Source of the DNA: Actinomycetes bacterium
Lineage (GTDB): Bacteria > Actinomycetota > Thermoleophilia > Solirubrobacterales > Solirubrobacteraceae
Length of the DNA: 8,170 nucleotides
Reading direction: 5' to 3'
Assembly: GCA_023405705.1 (NCBI GenBank)
Contig: JAEXXR010000030.1
Span: 1 to 8,170 of the forward strand
Shown here in pieces: positions 1 to 7,833 of this stretch (the stretch's first letter is position 1; each line of letters opens with the position of its first letter). The translations under genes were made by a program, and so were the position numbers. A model generated the notes under the pieces. It worked only from the letters and a program-made list of their open reading frames with translations. It was not told the DNA's origin and did not search any database.

Positions 1-272
1 CGCTTGACGGTGTCGCCCTCGACGACCTTCTGCCAGTCGCCGAACAGCACGACGCCGACGTTGTCGGACTCGAGGTTGAGCGCGAGGCCGGTGACGTCGT
101 GCGGCAGCTCGAGCATCTCGAACGACATGCAGTTCTCGAGCCCGTGCACGCGGGCGATGCCGTCCGCGACGGACAGCACGGTGCCGACCTCGGTCAGGTC
201 GGCGCTGCCGCTGTCGAGGCCCTCGATGCGGCTCTTGAGGATGGAGGTGATCTCGTCGGGCTTGATCTGCAT
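1..272 (-). CDS. atpA: F1F0 ATP synthase subunit alpha (N-terminal part, truncated by window edge)
   Basis: The first 90 codons of the alpha subunit of F1, part of the cytoplasmic catalytic hexamer of ATP synthase. The translation begins MQIKPDEITSILKSRIE and continues with the beta-barrel segment EVGTVLSVADGIARVHGLENC and ALNLESDNVGVVLFG, which are typical of bacterial AtpA. The nucleotide-binding domain lies outside the window. The ATG at 272 is chosen because the family normally starts with this MQ-x-KPDEI sequence. An AGGAG lies upstream with a long spacer of about 14 nt. The gene follows atpH after a 29-nt gap, as expected in the atp operon. The identification is secure; only the start spacing is slightly unusual. 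Confidence 0.96.
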   Translation of the reverse strand, partial: MQIKPDEITSILKSRIEGLDSGSADLTEVGTVLSVADGIARVHGLENCMSFEMLELPHDVTGLALNLESDNVGVVLFGDWQKVVEGDTVK

Positions 273-301
273 GGTGGTGGTCTTGGCTCCTATGTCAGGC
301 C

Positions 302-832
302 CTAAGCCTGCGCGACGTGCTTGCGAAGTTGGTCGAGGCGATGCTTGATCGAGGCGTCGAGGATCTGGTTCCCGACGCGCAGCACGATCCCACCGAGGAT
401 CGAGGGGTCGACCTTGCTCGTCAGCTCGACGCGCTGGCCGGTCTGCTGGCCGATGCGGTCGCCGAGGTTCTTGACGGTCGCCTCGTCGAGGTCGACCGCG
501 CTCGTCACCTCGACGGGCAGCAGCTTGTTCTCCTCGTCCCACAGCCGCACGTACTCCGCACGGATGCGGTAGATCGCGGGCATGCGGTGACGCTCCAGGA
601 GCGTCTCGAGGAAGTTCAGGACGGTCGGGTCGGCGCCCTCGACCGTTCTGCGCAGGCCGTCCTTCTTCTCCTCCGTAGAGAAATACGGGGAGAAGAAGAA
701 GACCGCGAGGTCGCGGTTCTGGTCCAGAGCGTCGGCGAACTGGCCGAGCTGCTCGCGCACGACGTCGAGCTTGCCGTTCTCCTTGGCAACCTCGAACAGC
801 GCGCGCGAGTAGACCTGGGCGATCTCTTCCAT
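302..832 (-). CDS. atpH: F1F0 ATP synthase subunit delta
   Basis: A 176-residue delta subunit, the peripheral-stalk protein that joins the b subunits to the top of the F1 hexamer. The N-terminus (MEEIAQVYSRALFEVAKENGK) is the helical alpha-binding domain. The C-terminal signature DPSILGGIVLRVGNQILDAS at about residues 142-161, followed by KHRLDQL, is the classic OSCP/delta motif. The length is normal for a stand-alone delta. It is therefore not the b-delta fusion found in mycobacteria. The ATG at 832 lies 6 nt after the atpF stop with only a weak AGG upstream, suggesting coupled translation. Arg62 is encoded by the rare codon AGA. Confidence 0.97.
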   Translation of the reverse strand: MEEIAQVYSRALFEVAKENGKLDVVREQLGQFADALDQNRDLAVFFFSPYFSTEEKKDGLRRTVEGADPTVLNFLETLLERHRMPAIYRIRAEYVRLWDEENKLLPVEVTSAVDLDEATVKNLGDRIGQQTGQRVELTSKVDPSILGGIVLRVGNQILDASIKHRLDQLRKHVAQA

Positions 833-838
833 CGGGAC

Positions 839-1426
839 CTAGTTCTTCCGGCTCTCGCCGGAGAGGGCGCTGAAGTCCAGCTCGGACAGCGCCTCCTCGA
901 CGAGCCGCTTCTGGTCGTCGGCCGACAGGGTCTTCTTGGTGACCTTCTCGGTCGCCTGGACGGTGAGGTCGGCGACCTCGCGGCGGATCTCCTGGATCGC
1001 CCGCGCGGTCTCGCCCTGGATGTCGCGGCGGGTCTGCTCCAGCAGCTCCTCGCGCTTCACCTTCGCCGCCTCGAGCGCCTCGCGCTCGGCGACCTCGCCG
1101 GCACGCTCGGCCTTCGCGACGATCTCGTCGGCCTGGGCGCGGGCGTCGGTCAGCCGCTGCCGGTACTCGGCCAGCAGCTCGTCGGCCTCCTTGCGCGTGC
1201 GCTCGGCGGCGTCGATCGACTCCTCGATCTGATGCTGACGCTGGTCGAGGATTCTCGTGATCTGCGGCCAGGCGTACTTCTTCAGCAGGAACAGAGCGAC
1301 GAGGAACGCCAGCAGCGTCCAGATCATCAGGCCGGGGACGACTCTGACGAGCGGGTTCAGCCCCTCGTCTTCCGTGGTCGCGGCCAGGACGAGGGGCGCC
1401 GCGATGTTGTCGATTGCGGCGAGCAT
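839..1426 (-). CDS. atpF: F1F0 ATP synthase subunit b
   Basis: A 195-residue b subunit of Fo, the membrane-anchored dimeric stator stalk. Residues about 30-48 form the single membrane segment (VPGLMIWTLLAFLVALFLL). The canonical boundary KKYAWPQITRILDQRQHQIE follows, then a long charged Ala/Glu/Arg-rich coiled coil to the C-terminus. The ATG at 1426 is 4 nt after the atpE stop with no clear Shine-Dalgarno, so re-initiation by ribosomes leaving atpE is likely. Only one b gene is visible; no b' paralog lies in the cluster. Arg28 and Arg58 use AGA codons. Confidence 0.97.
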   Translation of the reverse strand: MLAAIDNIAAPLVLAATTEDEGLNPLVRVVPGLMIWTLLAFLVALFLLKKYAWPQITRILDQRQHQIEESIDAAERTRKEADELLAEYRQRLTDARAQADEIVAKAERAGEVAEREALEAAKVKREELLEQTRRDIQGETARAIQEIRREVADLTVQATEKVTKKTLSADDQKRLVEEALSELDFSALSGESRKN

Positions 1427-1430
1427 CGGC

Positions 1431-2639
<1,209 letters not shown>

Positions 2640-2643
<4 letters not shown>

Positions 2644-3005
2644 AGGGGACGCTCCGAGTGGTTCTGCGGGGCACGCATGATGAGTGAGGTGGCCAGGTAA
2701 GTGGTGAAGACGACGAGCGCGAGGATGGCTGCGGCCAGTCCTGCGTCACGGTCGACGATGCCGACGGCGAAGATCGTAAGGGCAAGCAGCCAGGAACGTC
2801 CGATCAGCGAGCCGGCCATGAGGCGGAAGAAGCTCTTCGGGTCCTCCTCGCCGGCCGCCTTGCGCTCCAGTGCGGCCTGCAGCGCCTTCTGCGCGATCCA
2901 AGCGATCGTGGTCGCTGCCCAGCCGAGGATCGGCTGGTCGGCCGCGATGAAGATCGGCAGCGCGAGCAGCAGGAGGACGACGTCGAGTTGACGGAGGAAG
3001 ATCAT
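2640..3005 (-). CDS. atpI: AtpI-like ATP synthase accessory membrane protein
   Basis: A 121-residue, strongly hydrophobic protein with about four predicted membrane segments (near residues 7-21, 26-40, 69-84 and 88-108) separated by a charged loop (ERKAAGEEDPKS). This matches the size and topology of AtpI (ATP synthase I chain), which helps assemble the c-ring and is linked to Mg2+ supply in some species. Sequence conservation in this family is low, so the name rests mainly on topology, length and its place directly before atpB. The ATG at 3005 follows the previous stop by 10 nt and lacks a strong Shine-Dalgarno. Its TGA overlaps the TTG start of atpB. Confidence 0.8.
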
Positions 3006-3015
3006 CGATCAGTTT

Positions 3016-3210
3016 TCAGAGGTCACCGAAGTGCGCACGCACGAGCGCGATGCCGGCGGCGAAGCCTACGCCCAAACCGATGATCAAGAGCGGCACAGTC
3101 GCGCCCACGAGCGCCCCGACCCCAAGACCGATGCCGGCGCACAGCAGCGTCGCGGCGAGCATGATCGAGCCGGCGACGGCCCCCCGCGTCGGCGGGCGGT
3201 CGTTCGTCAT
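3016..3210 (-). CDS. Small AtpZ/ATPase gene 1-like membrane protein
   Basis: A 64-residue protein with a short polar N-terminus (MTNDRPPTRGAVAG) and two glycine-rich membrane helices, about residues 15-36 and 39-58, joined by ...VGATVPLLIIGLGVGFAAG. The pattern of Gly-rich helix, T-P turn, then a second Gly-rich helix is that of the AtpZ / ATPase_gene1 family, whose members sit at the head of atp operons next to atpI and form a complex with it. It is the first gene of the operon here. ATG at 3210 is the only sensible start. There is no good Shine-Dalgarno: the upstream sequence is C-rich. The assignment is by motif style and position. Confidence 0.72.
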   Translation of the reverse strand: MTNDRPPTRGAVAGSIMLAATLLCAGIGLGVGALVGATVPLLIIGLGVGFAAGIALVRAHFGDL

Positions 3211-3337
3211 CGGGCTGCGGCTCGGGAAGGTCGGGGGGACACATGTGAGGGCGTTACCGCCAAGACGTGAAAAGGACCCGCACCAGGCTCGGACGGGTCT
3301 CCGCGGGCCTGGCGGAAGACGCTTTGCCTGCGGGCTT
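3211..3337 (-). promoter_or_regulatory. Putative 5' leader of the atp operon with competing inverted repeats
   Basis: About 127 nt separate the proposed transcription start from the first atp-operon gene. The DNA contains GACCCG (3275-3280) complementary to CGGGTC (3294-3299). It also contains CCAGGC (3283-3288) complementary to GCCTGG (3307-3312). These two pairings interleave, so in RNA they could form a pseudoknot or alternate with one another. I do not recognise a known riboswitch class. The repeats are visible; their function is only inferred, and some pairing is expected by chance at this GC content. Confidence 0.35.
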
Positions 3338-3343
3338 ATGAAG

Positions 3344-3373
3344 AGCTTACCGACTTGCGCTGGCTTGTAACAA
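3344..3373 (-). promoter_or_regulatory. Candidate promoter of the atp operon
   Basis: On the minus strand TTGTTA (3373-3368; 4 of 6 matches to the -35 consensus) is followed after 18 nt by TAAGCT (3349-3344), which fits the actinobacterial TANNNT -10 pattern. It lies in one of the few less GC-rich patches of the intergenic region. Transcription would begin near 3337, about 127 nt before the first atp-operon gene. No expression data support it, so this remains a sequence-only proposal. Confidence 0.4.
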
Positions 3374-3543
3374 CTTAGTGACAGTCGCCACTCAGATCTC
3401 CACGCGCGTGCGCGCCCGCGCGATAGCCGCGACCCTTCTCGAGCGAGTCGGTTTCAGGTCGGAATCGCGACGCGCCGCCGCTCGGGAGCATCTCCCCAGC
3501 CGGTCGTCCGGCCACGTCTGCGGCGGGCGCAGGCGGCTCACGC

Positions 3544-3549
3544 TAGGGT
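3544..3549 (+). promoter_or_regulatory. Candidate -10 element for the TetR gene (possible leaderless transcript)
   Basis: TAGGGT fits the actinobacterial TANNNT -10 pattern and ends 7 nt before the ATG at 3557. This spacing would put the transcription start at or within a base of the A of ATG, so the mRNA may be leaderless. No convincing -35 hexamer is seen 17-18 nt upstream. The same bases (AGGGTGG) could instead act as a Shine-Dalgarno sequence of a longer transcript. Confidence 0.4.
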
Positions 3550-3556
3550 GGGCGCA

Positions 3557-4180
3557 ATGGCATCGCTGAGCCGACGCACTGGGGAGCAGAGCGCGAAGCG
3601 GGCAGCCGTCGAGGCCAGCGTCCTGCAGGCCACCGAGGCGCTGCTGGACGAGGGCGCCGCCTTCTCGGAGCTGGGGATCGAGCGGATCGCGACGCGCGCC
3701 GGGATCTCCCGCACCGCCTTCTACTTCTACTTCCGCGACAAGCGCGAGCTGCTGATGCGGCTCACCTCCGGGGTCGCCGAGGAGCTGTTCGGCGAGGCCG
3801 AGGAGTGGTGGTCGGGCGACGGCGAGGGCCGCGCCGAGCTGGAGGCCGCGATCGCCAAGATCGTCGGCATCTACAGGCGCCATCCCGCGCTGCTGCGGGC
3901 GATCGTCGAGTCGGCCGCCTACGACGAGGAGGTCGCCGGCTTCTGGCGCGCGCTCGTCGGTCGCTTCGTCGACTCGACACGCGAGCGGATCGAGCGCGAG
4001 CAGGCCGCCGGCAGAGCCGACCCGACGCTCCCCGCCCACGCGACCGCCTTCGCGCTCGTGTGGATGACCGAGCGCAGCGCCTACGAGCGGCTCGTGCAGG
4101 GCGAGCAGCTCGGCGAGGCGCCGGTCGTCGAGGCGCTGCTGCGGATCTGGCTCGCGGCCGTCTACGGCGCGCCGCGCTGA
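3557..4180 (+). CDS. TetR-family transcriptional regulator, EthR-like
   Basis: A 207-residue one-component repressor. Residues about 14-66 form the TetR helix-turn-helix (VLQATEALLDEG...GIERIATRAGISRTAFYFYFRDKRELL). The ligand-binding half resembles mycobacterial EthR: FYFYF, TLPAHATAFALVWMTER, then a final RIWLAAVYG helix correspond to similar stretches in EthR. That family often controls a neighbouring monooxygenase or efflux gene, but none is in view. ATG 3557 is preferred over an in-frame GTG at 3548 because AGGGTGG sits just before it. The gene is divergent from the atp operon, and its last 19 nt overlap the 3' end of the convergent wecA-like gene. Its target and ligand are unknown. Confidence 0.92.
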   Translation: MASLSRRTGEQSAKRAAVEASVLQATEALLDEGAAFSELGIERIATRAGISRTAFYFYFRDKRELLMRLTSGVAEELFGEAEEWWSGDGEGRAELEAAIAKIVGIYRRHPALLRAIVESAAYDEEVAGFWRALVGRFVDSTRERIEREQAAGRADPTLPAHATAFALVWMTERSAYERLVQGEQLGEAPVVEALLRIWLAAVYGAPR

Positions 4181-5397
4181 GGCGCGGGCGCCGGGGGCGC
4201 CTGCGGTCCCGACCCGCCGCTGCCGCCCCCGCTGCCGCCGTCGACGGCGGCGAACTCGCCGGTCTCGAGGTCGCTCTCGACCTGCGCGACGATCTCGTGC
4301 TCGGTCGTCTCCGGGTCGGTGCGCCGCATCTGCCAGGCGCGCAGCCGCTTCAGCTTGAGGATCTCCAGCACGATCACGAGGTAGACGCTCGCGCCGACGA
4401 CGAACAGCGCGACCGCGCCCAGCAGCAGCGCCCAGCCGAGGTTGAACGAGCCGTGGTTGTCGGTGTACGGGATGAAGCGCAGCGCGACCGCGAGGCCGGC
4501 GAGCAGGACCGTCCAGGCGTACAGGTAGAGGACCGTGCGGCGCTGGCTGAAGCCGACGCGCGCAAGCCGGTGGTGGAAGTGCTGCGCGTCGGCCGACCAC
4601 GGCGCGCGCCGGTACTTCAGCCGACGCGCGACGACGAAGCTGGTGTCGAGGAACGGCACGGCGAGGATCGCCAGCGGTCCGACGAGCGCGATCAGGGCGT
4701 TCGTCTTGAGCGAGCCCTGGACGGCGACGCAGCCGAGCAGGAAGCCGAGCAGCAGCGCCCCGCAGTCGCCCATGAAGATCGACGCCGGGTGAAAGTTGTG
4801 GAAGAGGAAGCCGAGCGCGGCGCCCGCGACGATCGCGGCGAGCACGCCCGCGCCGGCGCGGCCGAGGTCGAAGGCGATGATCGAGAAGGCGACCGCGCTG
4901 ATCGCGCAGACGCCCGCGGCGAGGCCGTCGACGCCGTCGGAGAAGTTGACGACGTTCATCAGCCCGACGAGGCCGATCACCGTCAGCACGCCGCCGAGCT
5001 CGCCGAAGTCGAGCGCCCCGAGGAACGGCAGCGTGATGTTCTCGACGCGCACGCCGGCTGCGACCGGGATCACGGCCGCGACGATCTGGCCGAGCAGCTT
5101 CCACTGCGGCGGCAGGTCGATCACGTCGTCGATCGCGCCGACCAGCGCGATCAGCGCGGCACCGAGCAGGATGCCGCGCGTCTCGTCGGTGATCGGCAGC
5201 CAGATCGCCGACGCGACGAGCACGCCCGCGAGGATCGCGAGGCCGCCGAGCAGCGGCGTCACGCGTGAGGCGAGGCCGCGGTCGCGCGGCTCGTCGACGG
5301 CGCCGACGCGGAACGCCAGCCGCGCCGCCAGCGGGGTCGTGACGGCCGCCACCGCCAGGGCGACGAGGAAGGCGAAGACGGCGTCGAGCTCGTTCAT
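4162..5397 (-). CDS. wecA: WecA/TagO-type polyprenyl-phosphate N-acetylhexosamine-1-phosphate transferase
   Basis: A 411-residue integral membrane enzyme of the MraY/WecA superfamily. It transfers a sugar-1-phosphate (probably GlcNAc-1-P) from a UDP-sugar to undecaprenyl or decaprenyl phosphate, the first step of a lipid-linked cell-envelope glycan. Visible motifs are the Mg2+-binding AIDDVIDLPP (Asp90-Asp91), NVVNFSDGVDGLA (148-160), FMGDCGALLLG (209-219) and the cytoplasmic histidine box HFHHRL (273-278), with about ten hydrophobic helices. HFHHRL favours the WecA branch over MraY. Residues after about 360 form an acidic stretch and a Gly/Ser then Pro/Ala tail that is absent from typical homologs and probably disordered. 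The exact sugar is not provable. The gene follows glyA after 63 nt; its 3' end overlaps tetR. Confidence 0.9.
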   Translation of the reverse strand: MNELDAVFAFLVALAVAAVTTPLAARLAFRVGAVDEPRDRGLASRVTPLLGGLAILAGVLVASAIWLPITDETRGILLGAALIALVGAIDDVIDLPPQWKLLGQIVAAVIPVAAGVRVENITLPFLGALDFGELGGVLTVIGLVGLMNVVNFSDGVDGLAAGVCAISAVAFSIIAFDLGRAGAGVLAAIVAGAALGFLFHNFHPASIFMGDCGALLLGFLLGCVAVQGSLKTNALIALVGPLAILAVPFLDTSFVVARRLKYRRAPWSADAQHFHHRLARVGFSQRRTVLYLYAWTVLLAGLAVALRFIPYTDNHGSFNLGWALLLGAVALFVVGASVYLVIVLEILKLKRLRAWQMRRTDPETTEHEIVAQVESDLETGEFAAVDGGSGGGSGGSGPQAPPAPAPQRGAP

Positions 5398-5425
5398 GCC
5401 GGGGACGAAGTCTGGCAGGGCCGGA

Positions 5426-5449
5426 GGACCGCGGCGCCTGCCGCGGTCC
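5426..5449 (-). repeat. Perfect 10-bp inverted repeat (stem-loop) between glyA and wecA-like gene
   Basis: GGACCGCGGC (5426-5435) is exactly complementary to GCCGCGGTCC (5440-5449... sharing the 24-bp span) around the four bases GCCT (5436-5439). In the glyA-wecA transcript this would form a very stable GC-rich hairpin. On the minus strand it is followed by CTCCGGCC, not by a U-tract, so it is not a standard intrinsic terminator. It may reduce read-through into wecA, protect the glyA mRNA 3' end, or act as a terminator type that does not need a U-tract. It fills most of the 63-nt gap. Confidence 0.75.
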
Positions 5450-5460
5450 CGGGCGGCCGG

Positions 5461-6759
5461 CTAGGCGGGGGTGGGCGCCGTGCCGAGGTCGGCGTAGAGC
5501 GGGTACTTGTCGGCCAGCGCGGTGACGCGCTCGGCCAGCTCGCCCTTGCCGGATTCGAACGCCGGCGACAGCGTCGCGGCGATCACCTTGCCGACCTCGT
5601 GGAAGTCCTCGACCTGGAAGCCGCGCGTCGCGAGCGCCGGGGAGCCGATCCGCAGGCCGCTGGAGACCATCGGCGGGCGCGGGTCGAACGGGACGGCGTT
5701 GCGGTTGACGGTGATGCCGACCTCGTGGAGGCGGTCCTCCGCCTGCTGGCCGTCGAGCTCGGACTCGCGCAGGTCGGCGAGCACGAGGTGGACGTCAGTG
5801 CCGCCGGTGAGGACGCTGACGCCGTGGTCGGCGCCGCCCTCCAGCAGCTCCTGCGCCAGCGCCTGCGCGCCGTCGATCGTGCGCTGCTGGCGCTCCTTGA
5901 AGGAGTCGCTCATCGCGATCTTGAACGCGACCGCCTTGCCGGCGATCACGTGCTCCAGCGGGCCGCCCTGCTGGCCCGGGAAGATCGCCGAGTTGATTCT
6001 TCTGGCGTGCTCCTCTCTGCAGAGGATCAGGCCGCCGCGGCCGCCGCCGATCGTCTTGTGCGTCGTCGTCGTGACGACGTCGGCGTACGGCACCGGGTTG
6101 GGGTGCAGGCCGGCGGCGACGAGGCCGGCGAAGTGCGCCATGTCGACCATCAGCAGCGCGTCGATCTCGTCCGCGATCTGGCGGAAGCGGGCGAAGTCGA
6201 GCTGGCGCGGGTAGGCCGACCAGCCGGCGAGCAGCAGCTTCGGCTTGCGCTCCTTGGCGATCCGCTCGACCTCGTCCATGTCGATCAGGCTCGTCTCACG
6301 CTGCACCTGGTACGGCGCGATGTCGTACAGGCGGCCGGAGACGTTGATTCTCATGCCGTGCGAGAGGTGGCCGCCGTGCGCCAGCTCGAGGCCCATGATC
6401 GTGTCGCCGGGCTGCAGCAGCGCGTGGTAGACGGCCGTGTTGGCCTGCGCGCCGGAGTGCGGCTGGACGTTCGCGTGCTCGGCGCCGAACAGCTGCTTGG
6501 CGCGGTCGATCGCGAGCTGCTCGGCGACGTCGACCCACTCGCAGCCGCCGTAGTAGCGGCGGCCCGGGTAGCCCTCGGCGTACTTGTTCGTCAGCACGCT
6601 GCCCTGGCACTCCAGGACGGCCTGCGGGACGAAGTTCTCCGAGGCGATCATCTCCAGCGTGCTCTGCTGGCGGCGCAGCTCGCCGGCGAGCGCCTCCGCG
6701 ATCTCGGGGTCGACCTCGGCGAGCGGCTTGTTGAAGAAGTCGGCGGGAAGGTCGGTCAT
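5461..6759 (-). CDS. glyA: Serine hydroxymethyltransferase
   Basis: A 432-residue cytosolic PLP enzyme that interconverts serine plus tetrahydrofolate with glycine plus 5,10-methylene-THF, the main source of one-carbon units. The family motifs appear in order: LEMIASENF (35-43), [16 protein letters not shown] (57-72), [11 protein letters not shown] (97-107), [11 protein letters not shown] (202-212, with the PLP-ring Asp206) and the Schiff-base lysine Lys235 in [14 protein letters not shown]. That loop is normally THKT-L-x-GPRGG, so the proline is replaced by Gly240. ATG 6759 gives the normal family N-terminus and overlaps the rpiB stop as ATGA. The frame stays open far upstream without matching the family. 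Arg137, Arg248, Arg253 and Arg254 are AGA codons. Confidence 0.97.
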   Translation of the reverse strand: MTDLPADFFNKPLAEVDPEIAEALAGELRRQQSTLEMIASENFVPQAVLECQGSVLTNKYAEGYPGRRYYGGCEWVDVAEQLAIDRAKQLFGAEHANVQPHSGAQANTAVYHALLQPGDTIMGLELAHGGHLSHGMRINVSGRLYDIAPYQVQRETSLIDMDEVERIAKERKPKLLLAGWSAYPRQLDFARFRQIADEIDALLMVDMAHFAGLVAAGLHPNPVPYADVVTTTTHKTIGGGRGGLILCREEHARRINSAIFPGQQGGPLEHVIAGKAVAFKIAMSDSFKERQQRTIDGAQALAQELLEGGADHGVSVLTGGTDVHLVLADLRESELDGQQAEDRLHEVGITVNRNAVPFDPRPPMVSSGLRIGSPALATRGFQVEDFHEVGKVIAATLSPAFESGKGELAERVTALADKYPLYADLGTAPTPA

Positions 6760-7199
6760 GCGGGCGTCTCCATCGCGGTGATCTGGTTGACGCGGCGGGC
6801 GTGGCGACCGCCGTCGAAGTCGGTGGCGAGGAACGCGGCGACGATCGCGTCGGCCGCTTCCTCGCTCAGGCGCGCCCCTGACAGGGTGACGACGTTGGCG
6901 TCGTTGTGACGCCGGCACATCTCGGCTTCCTCGACGTCGTGGGCGTTGACGGCGCGGACGCCGTGGACCTTGTTGGCGACGATCGCGACGCCGTTGCCGG
7001 AGCCGCAGACGAGCACGCCGCGCTCCACCTCCCCCCTGCCGACCAGCTCCGCGGCCGGCTCGGCGTACTGCGGGTAGTCGACGGAGTCCGGTCCGTCGGT
7101 CCCGAGGTCGACGACGTCGTGGCCGGCGGCCGCGAGCGACGCGGCGATGTGCGACTTCAGGTCGAAGCCGGCGTGGTCTGAGGCGATGGAGATCTTCAT
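6756..7199 (-). CDS. rpiB: Ribose-5-phosphate isomerase B
   Basis: A 147-residue cytosolic isomerase of the RpiB/LacAB family that interconverts ribose 5-phosphate and ribulose 5-phosphate in the pentose-phosphate pathway. Motifs are SDHAGFDLK (7-15) at the substrate pocket, DYPQYA (41-46), the phosphate/catalytic loop [10 protein letters not shown] (61-70) with Cys65, and RRHNDANV (96-103). Cys65 corresponds to the catalytic cysteine of the E. coli-type enzyme; mycobacterial RpiB lacks it and uses a glutamate. The start is the ATG at 7199 because family members begin MKI-x-I-x-SDHAG. An in-frame GTG at 7238 would add 13 residues without family support. The gene overlaps glyA by 4 nt. Confidence 0.94.
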   Translation of the reverse strand: MKISIASDHAGFDLKSHIAASLAAAGHDVVDLGTDGPDSVDYPQYAEPAAELVGRGEVERGVLVCGSGNGVAIVANKVHGVRAVNAHDVEEAEMCRRHNDANVVTLSGARLSEEAADAIVAAFLATDFDGGRHARRVNQITAMETPA

Positions 7200-7231
7200 G
7201 GCGGCGGGGACGAGGGTACCAGCGGGCCCCT

Positions 7232-7777
7232 TCACCACACCGGCCGCAGCGGCGGCCGCCCCTCCCCCGCCGTCTCCTGCACCCAGGCGGCGATCGCCGC
7301 CTTCGCCGTGCCGACCGCCTCACGCCCGGCGACCTCCTCCCACTCGCGCTCGACGCGCGCCCACAGCTCGTCGGCGCGGGCGACGTAGTCGCGCCCGCGC
7401 GCGGTGTGCGCGACGACCTGCGAGCGGCGGTCGCGCGGATGCGGGCGGCGCGTCACGTAGCCCCACCCCTCGAGCTCGCCGACGACTCTGGCGGCGGCCT
7501 GTCTGCTGACGCCGAGGTCGCCGGCCAGCTCGGTGGCGGTCAGCTCCTCGCGCTCCGACAGCAGCCGGAAGACGAAGCCGTGCGCCGGGCGCAGCGGCTC
7601 CCGCCCCTCCTCGCGCAGCAGCTCGTGGAAGCGGTCGGTCAGCGCGCGGAAGCCCATCGCGAGCAGCAACGCGGAGCTGCCGGGTTGCTGCGGGTCGGCG
7701 GCGGCCGCGCGGACGCGCTCGGCGGTGCCCCTGCCGCCGGCGCGCGAGGCCGGTCGATCGTCGGCGTCGTCGCTCAT
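7232..7777 (-). CDS. MarR-family winged-helix transcriptional regulator
   Basis: A 181-residue MarR-type regulator. Residues about 79-135 form the winged helix: [25 protein letters not shown] is the helix-turn-helix, and [18 protein letters not shown] is the beta wing with the family DxRDRR pattern. Helices on either side would form the dimer interface. The first ~30 residues are polar, Asp/Arg/Ala-rich and probably flexible, so the true start could be downstream, although ATG 7777 is the only ATG before Met41. Arg92 and Arg97 are AGA codons. It is divergent from a cupin gene and has a palindromic operator in between, so autoregulation and control of the cupin are likely. It could be cotranscribed with rpiB 32 nt downstream. 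Confidence 0.92.
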   Translation of the reverse strand: MSDDADDRPASRAGGRGTAERVRAAAADPQQPGSSALLLAMGFRALTDRFHELLREEGREPLRPAHGFVFRLLSEREELTATELAGDLGVSRQAAARVVGELEGWGYVTRRPHPRDRRSQVVAHTARGRDYVARADELWARVEREWEEVAGREAVGTAKAAIAAWVQETAGEGRPPLRPVW

Positions 7778-7786
7778 GCGAAAGAA

Positions 7787-7801
7787 GTCAACCAGGTTGA
7801 C
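7787..7801. promoter_or_regulatory. Perfect 15-bp palindrome, candidate MarR operator site 1
   Basis: GTCAACC-A-GGTTGAC is a perfect 7+1+7 inverted repeat starting 10 bp upstream of the marR ATG. The size, symmetry and position match operators of dimeric MarR proteins, which commonly autoregulate. Occupancy so near the marR start would be expected to block its transcription. Binding is inferred; the palindrome is directly visible. Confidence 0.78.
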
Positions 7802-7818
7802 CAGACGTCGGCGATTTG

Positions 7819-7833
7819 GTCAACTTGGTTGCC
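7819..7833. promoter_or_regulatory. Imperfect copy of the palindrome, candidate MarR operator site 2
   Basis: GTCAACTTGGTTGCC matches the perfect palindrome at 12 of 15 positions and has its centre 32 bp away, about three helical turns, so two dimers could bind on the same DNA face. It lies 25 bp before the cupin start codon and probably overlaps that gene's promoter. A larger inverted repeat, GTTGACCA (7796-7803) with TGGTCAAC (7817-7824), links the two sites. Confidence 0.65.

Noticed and set aside
3023..3244. 73-codon minus-strand frame overlapping the AtpZ-like gene
   Set aside because: Arg/Ala-rich with no membrane helices; the overlapping 64-residue frame has two Gly-rich helices and the expected operon position.
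3499..3512. GCCGG-TCGT-CCGGC hairpin upstream of tetR as a regulatory element
   Set aside because: Only 5 bp of stem in a very GC-rich region; such repeats arise often by chance and it has no further support.
3392..5104. 570-codon minus-strand frame across tetR and the wecA-like gene
   Set aside because: An Arg-rich shadow translation; the wecA-like gene and tetR in their own frames have clear motifs.
5599..6909. 436-codon + strand frame antisense to glyA
   Set aside because: Shadow of glyA; Val/Leu/Arg/Asp-rich with no recognisable domain.
6760..7323. N-terminal extension of glyA to give a 620-residue protein
   Set aside because: The extension is an out-of-frame reading of rpiB and marR; the ATG at 6759 with an ATGA overlap gives the normal SHMT N-terminus.
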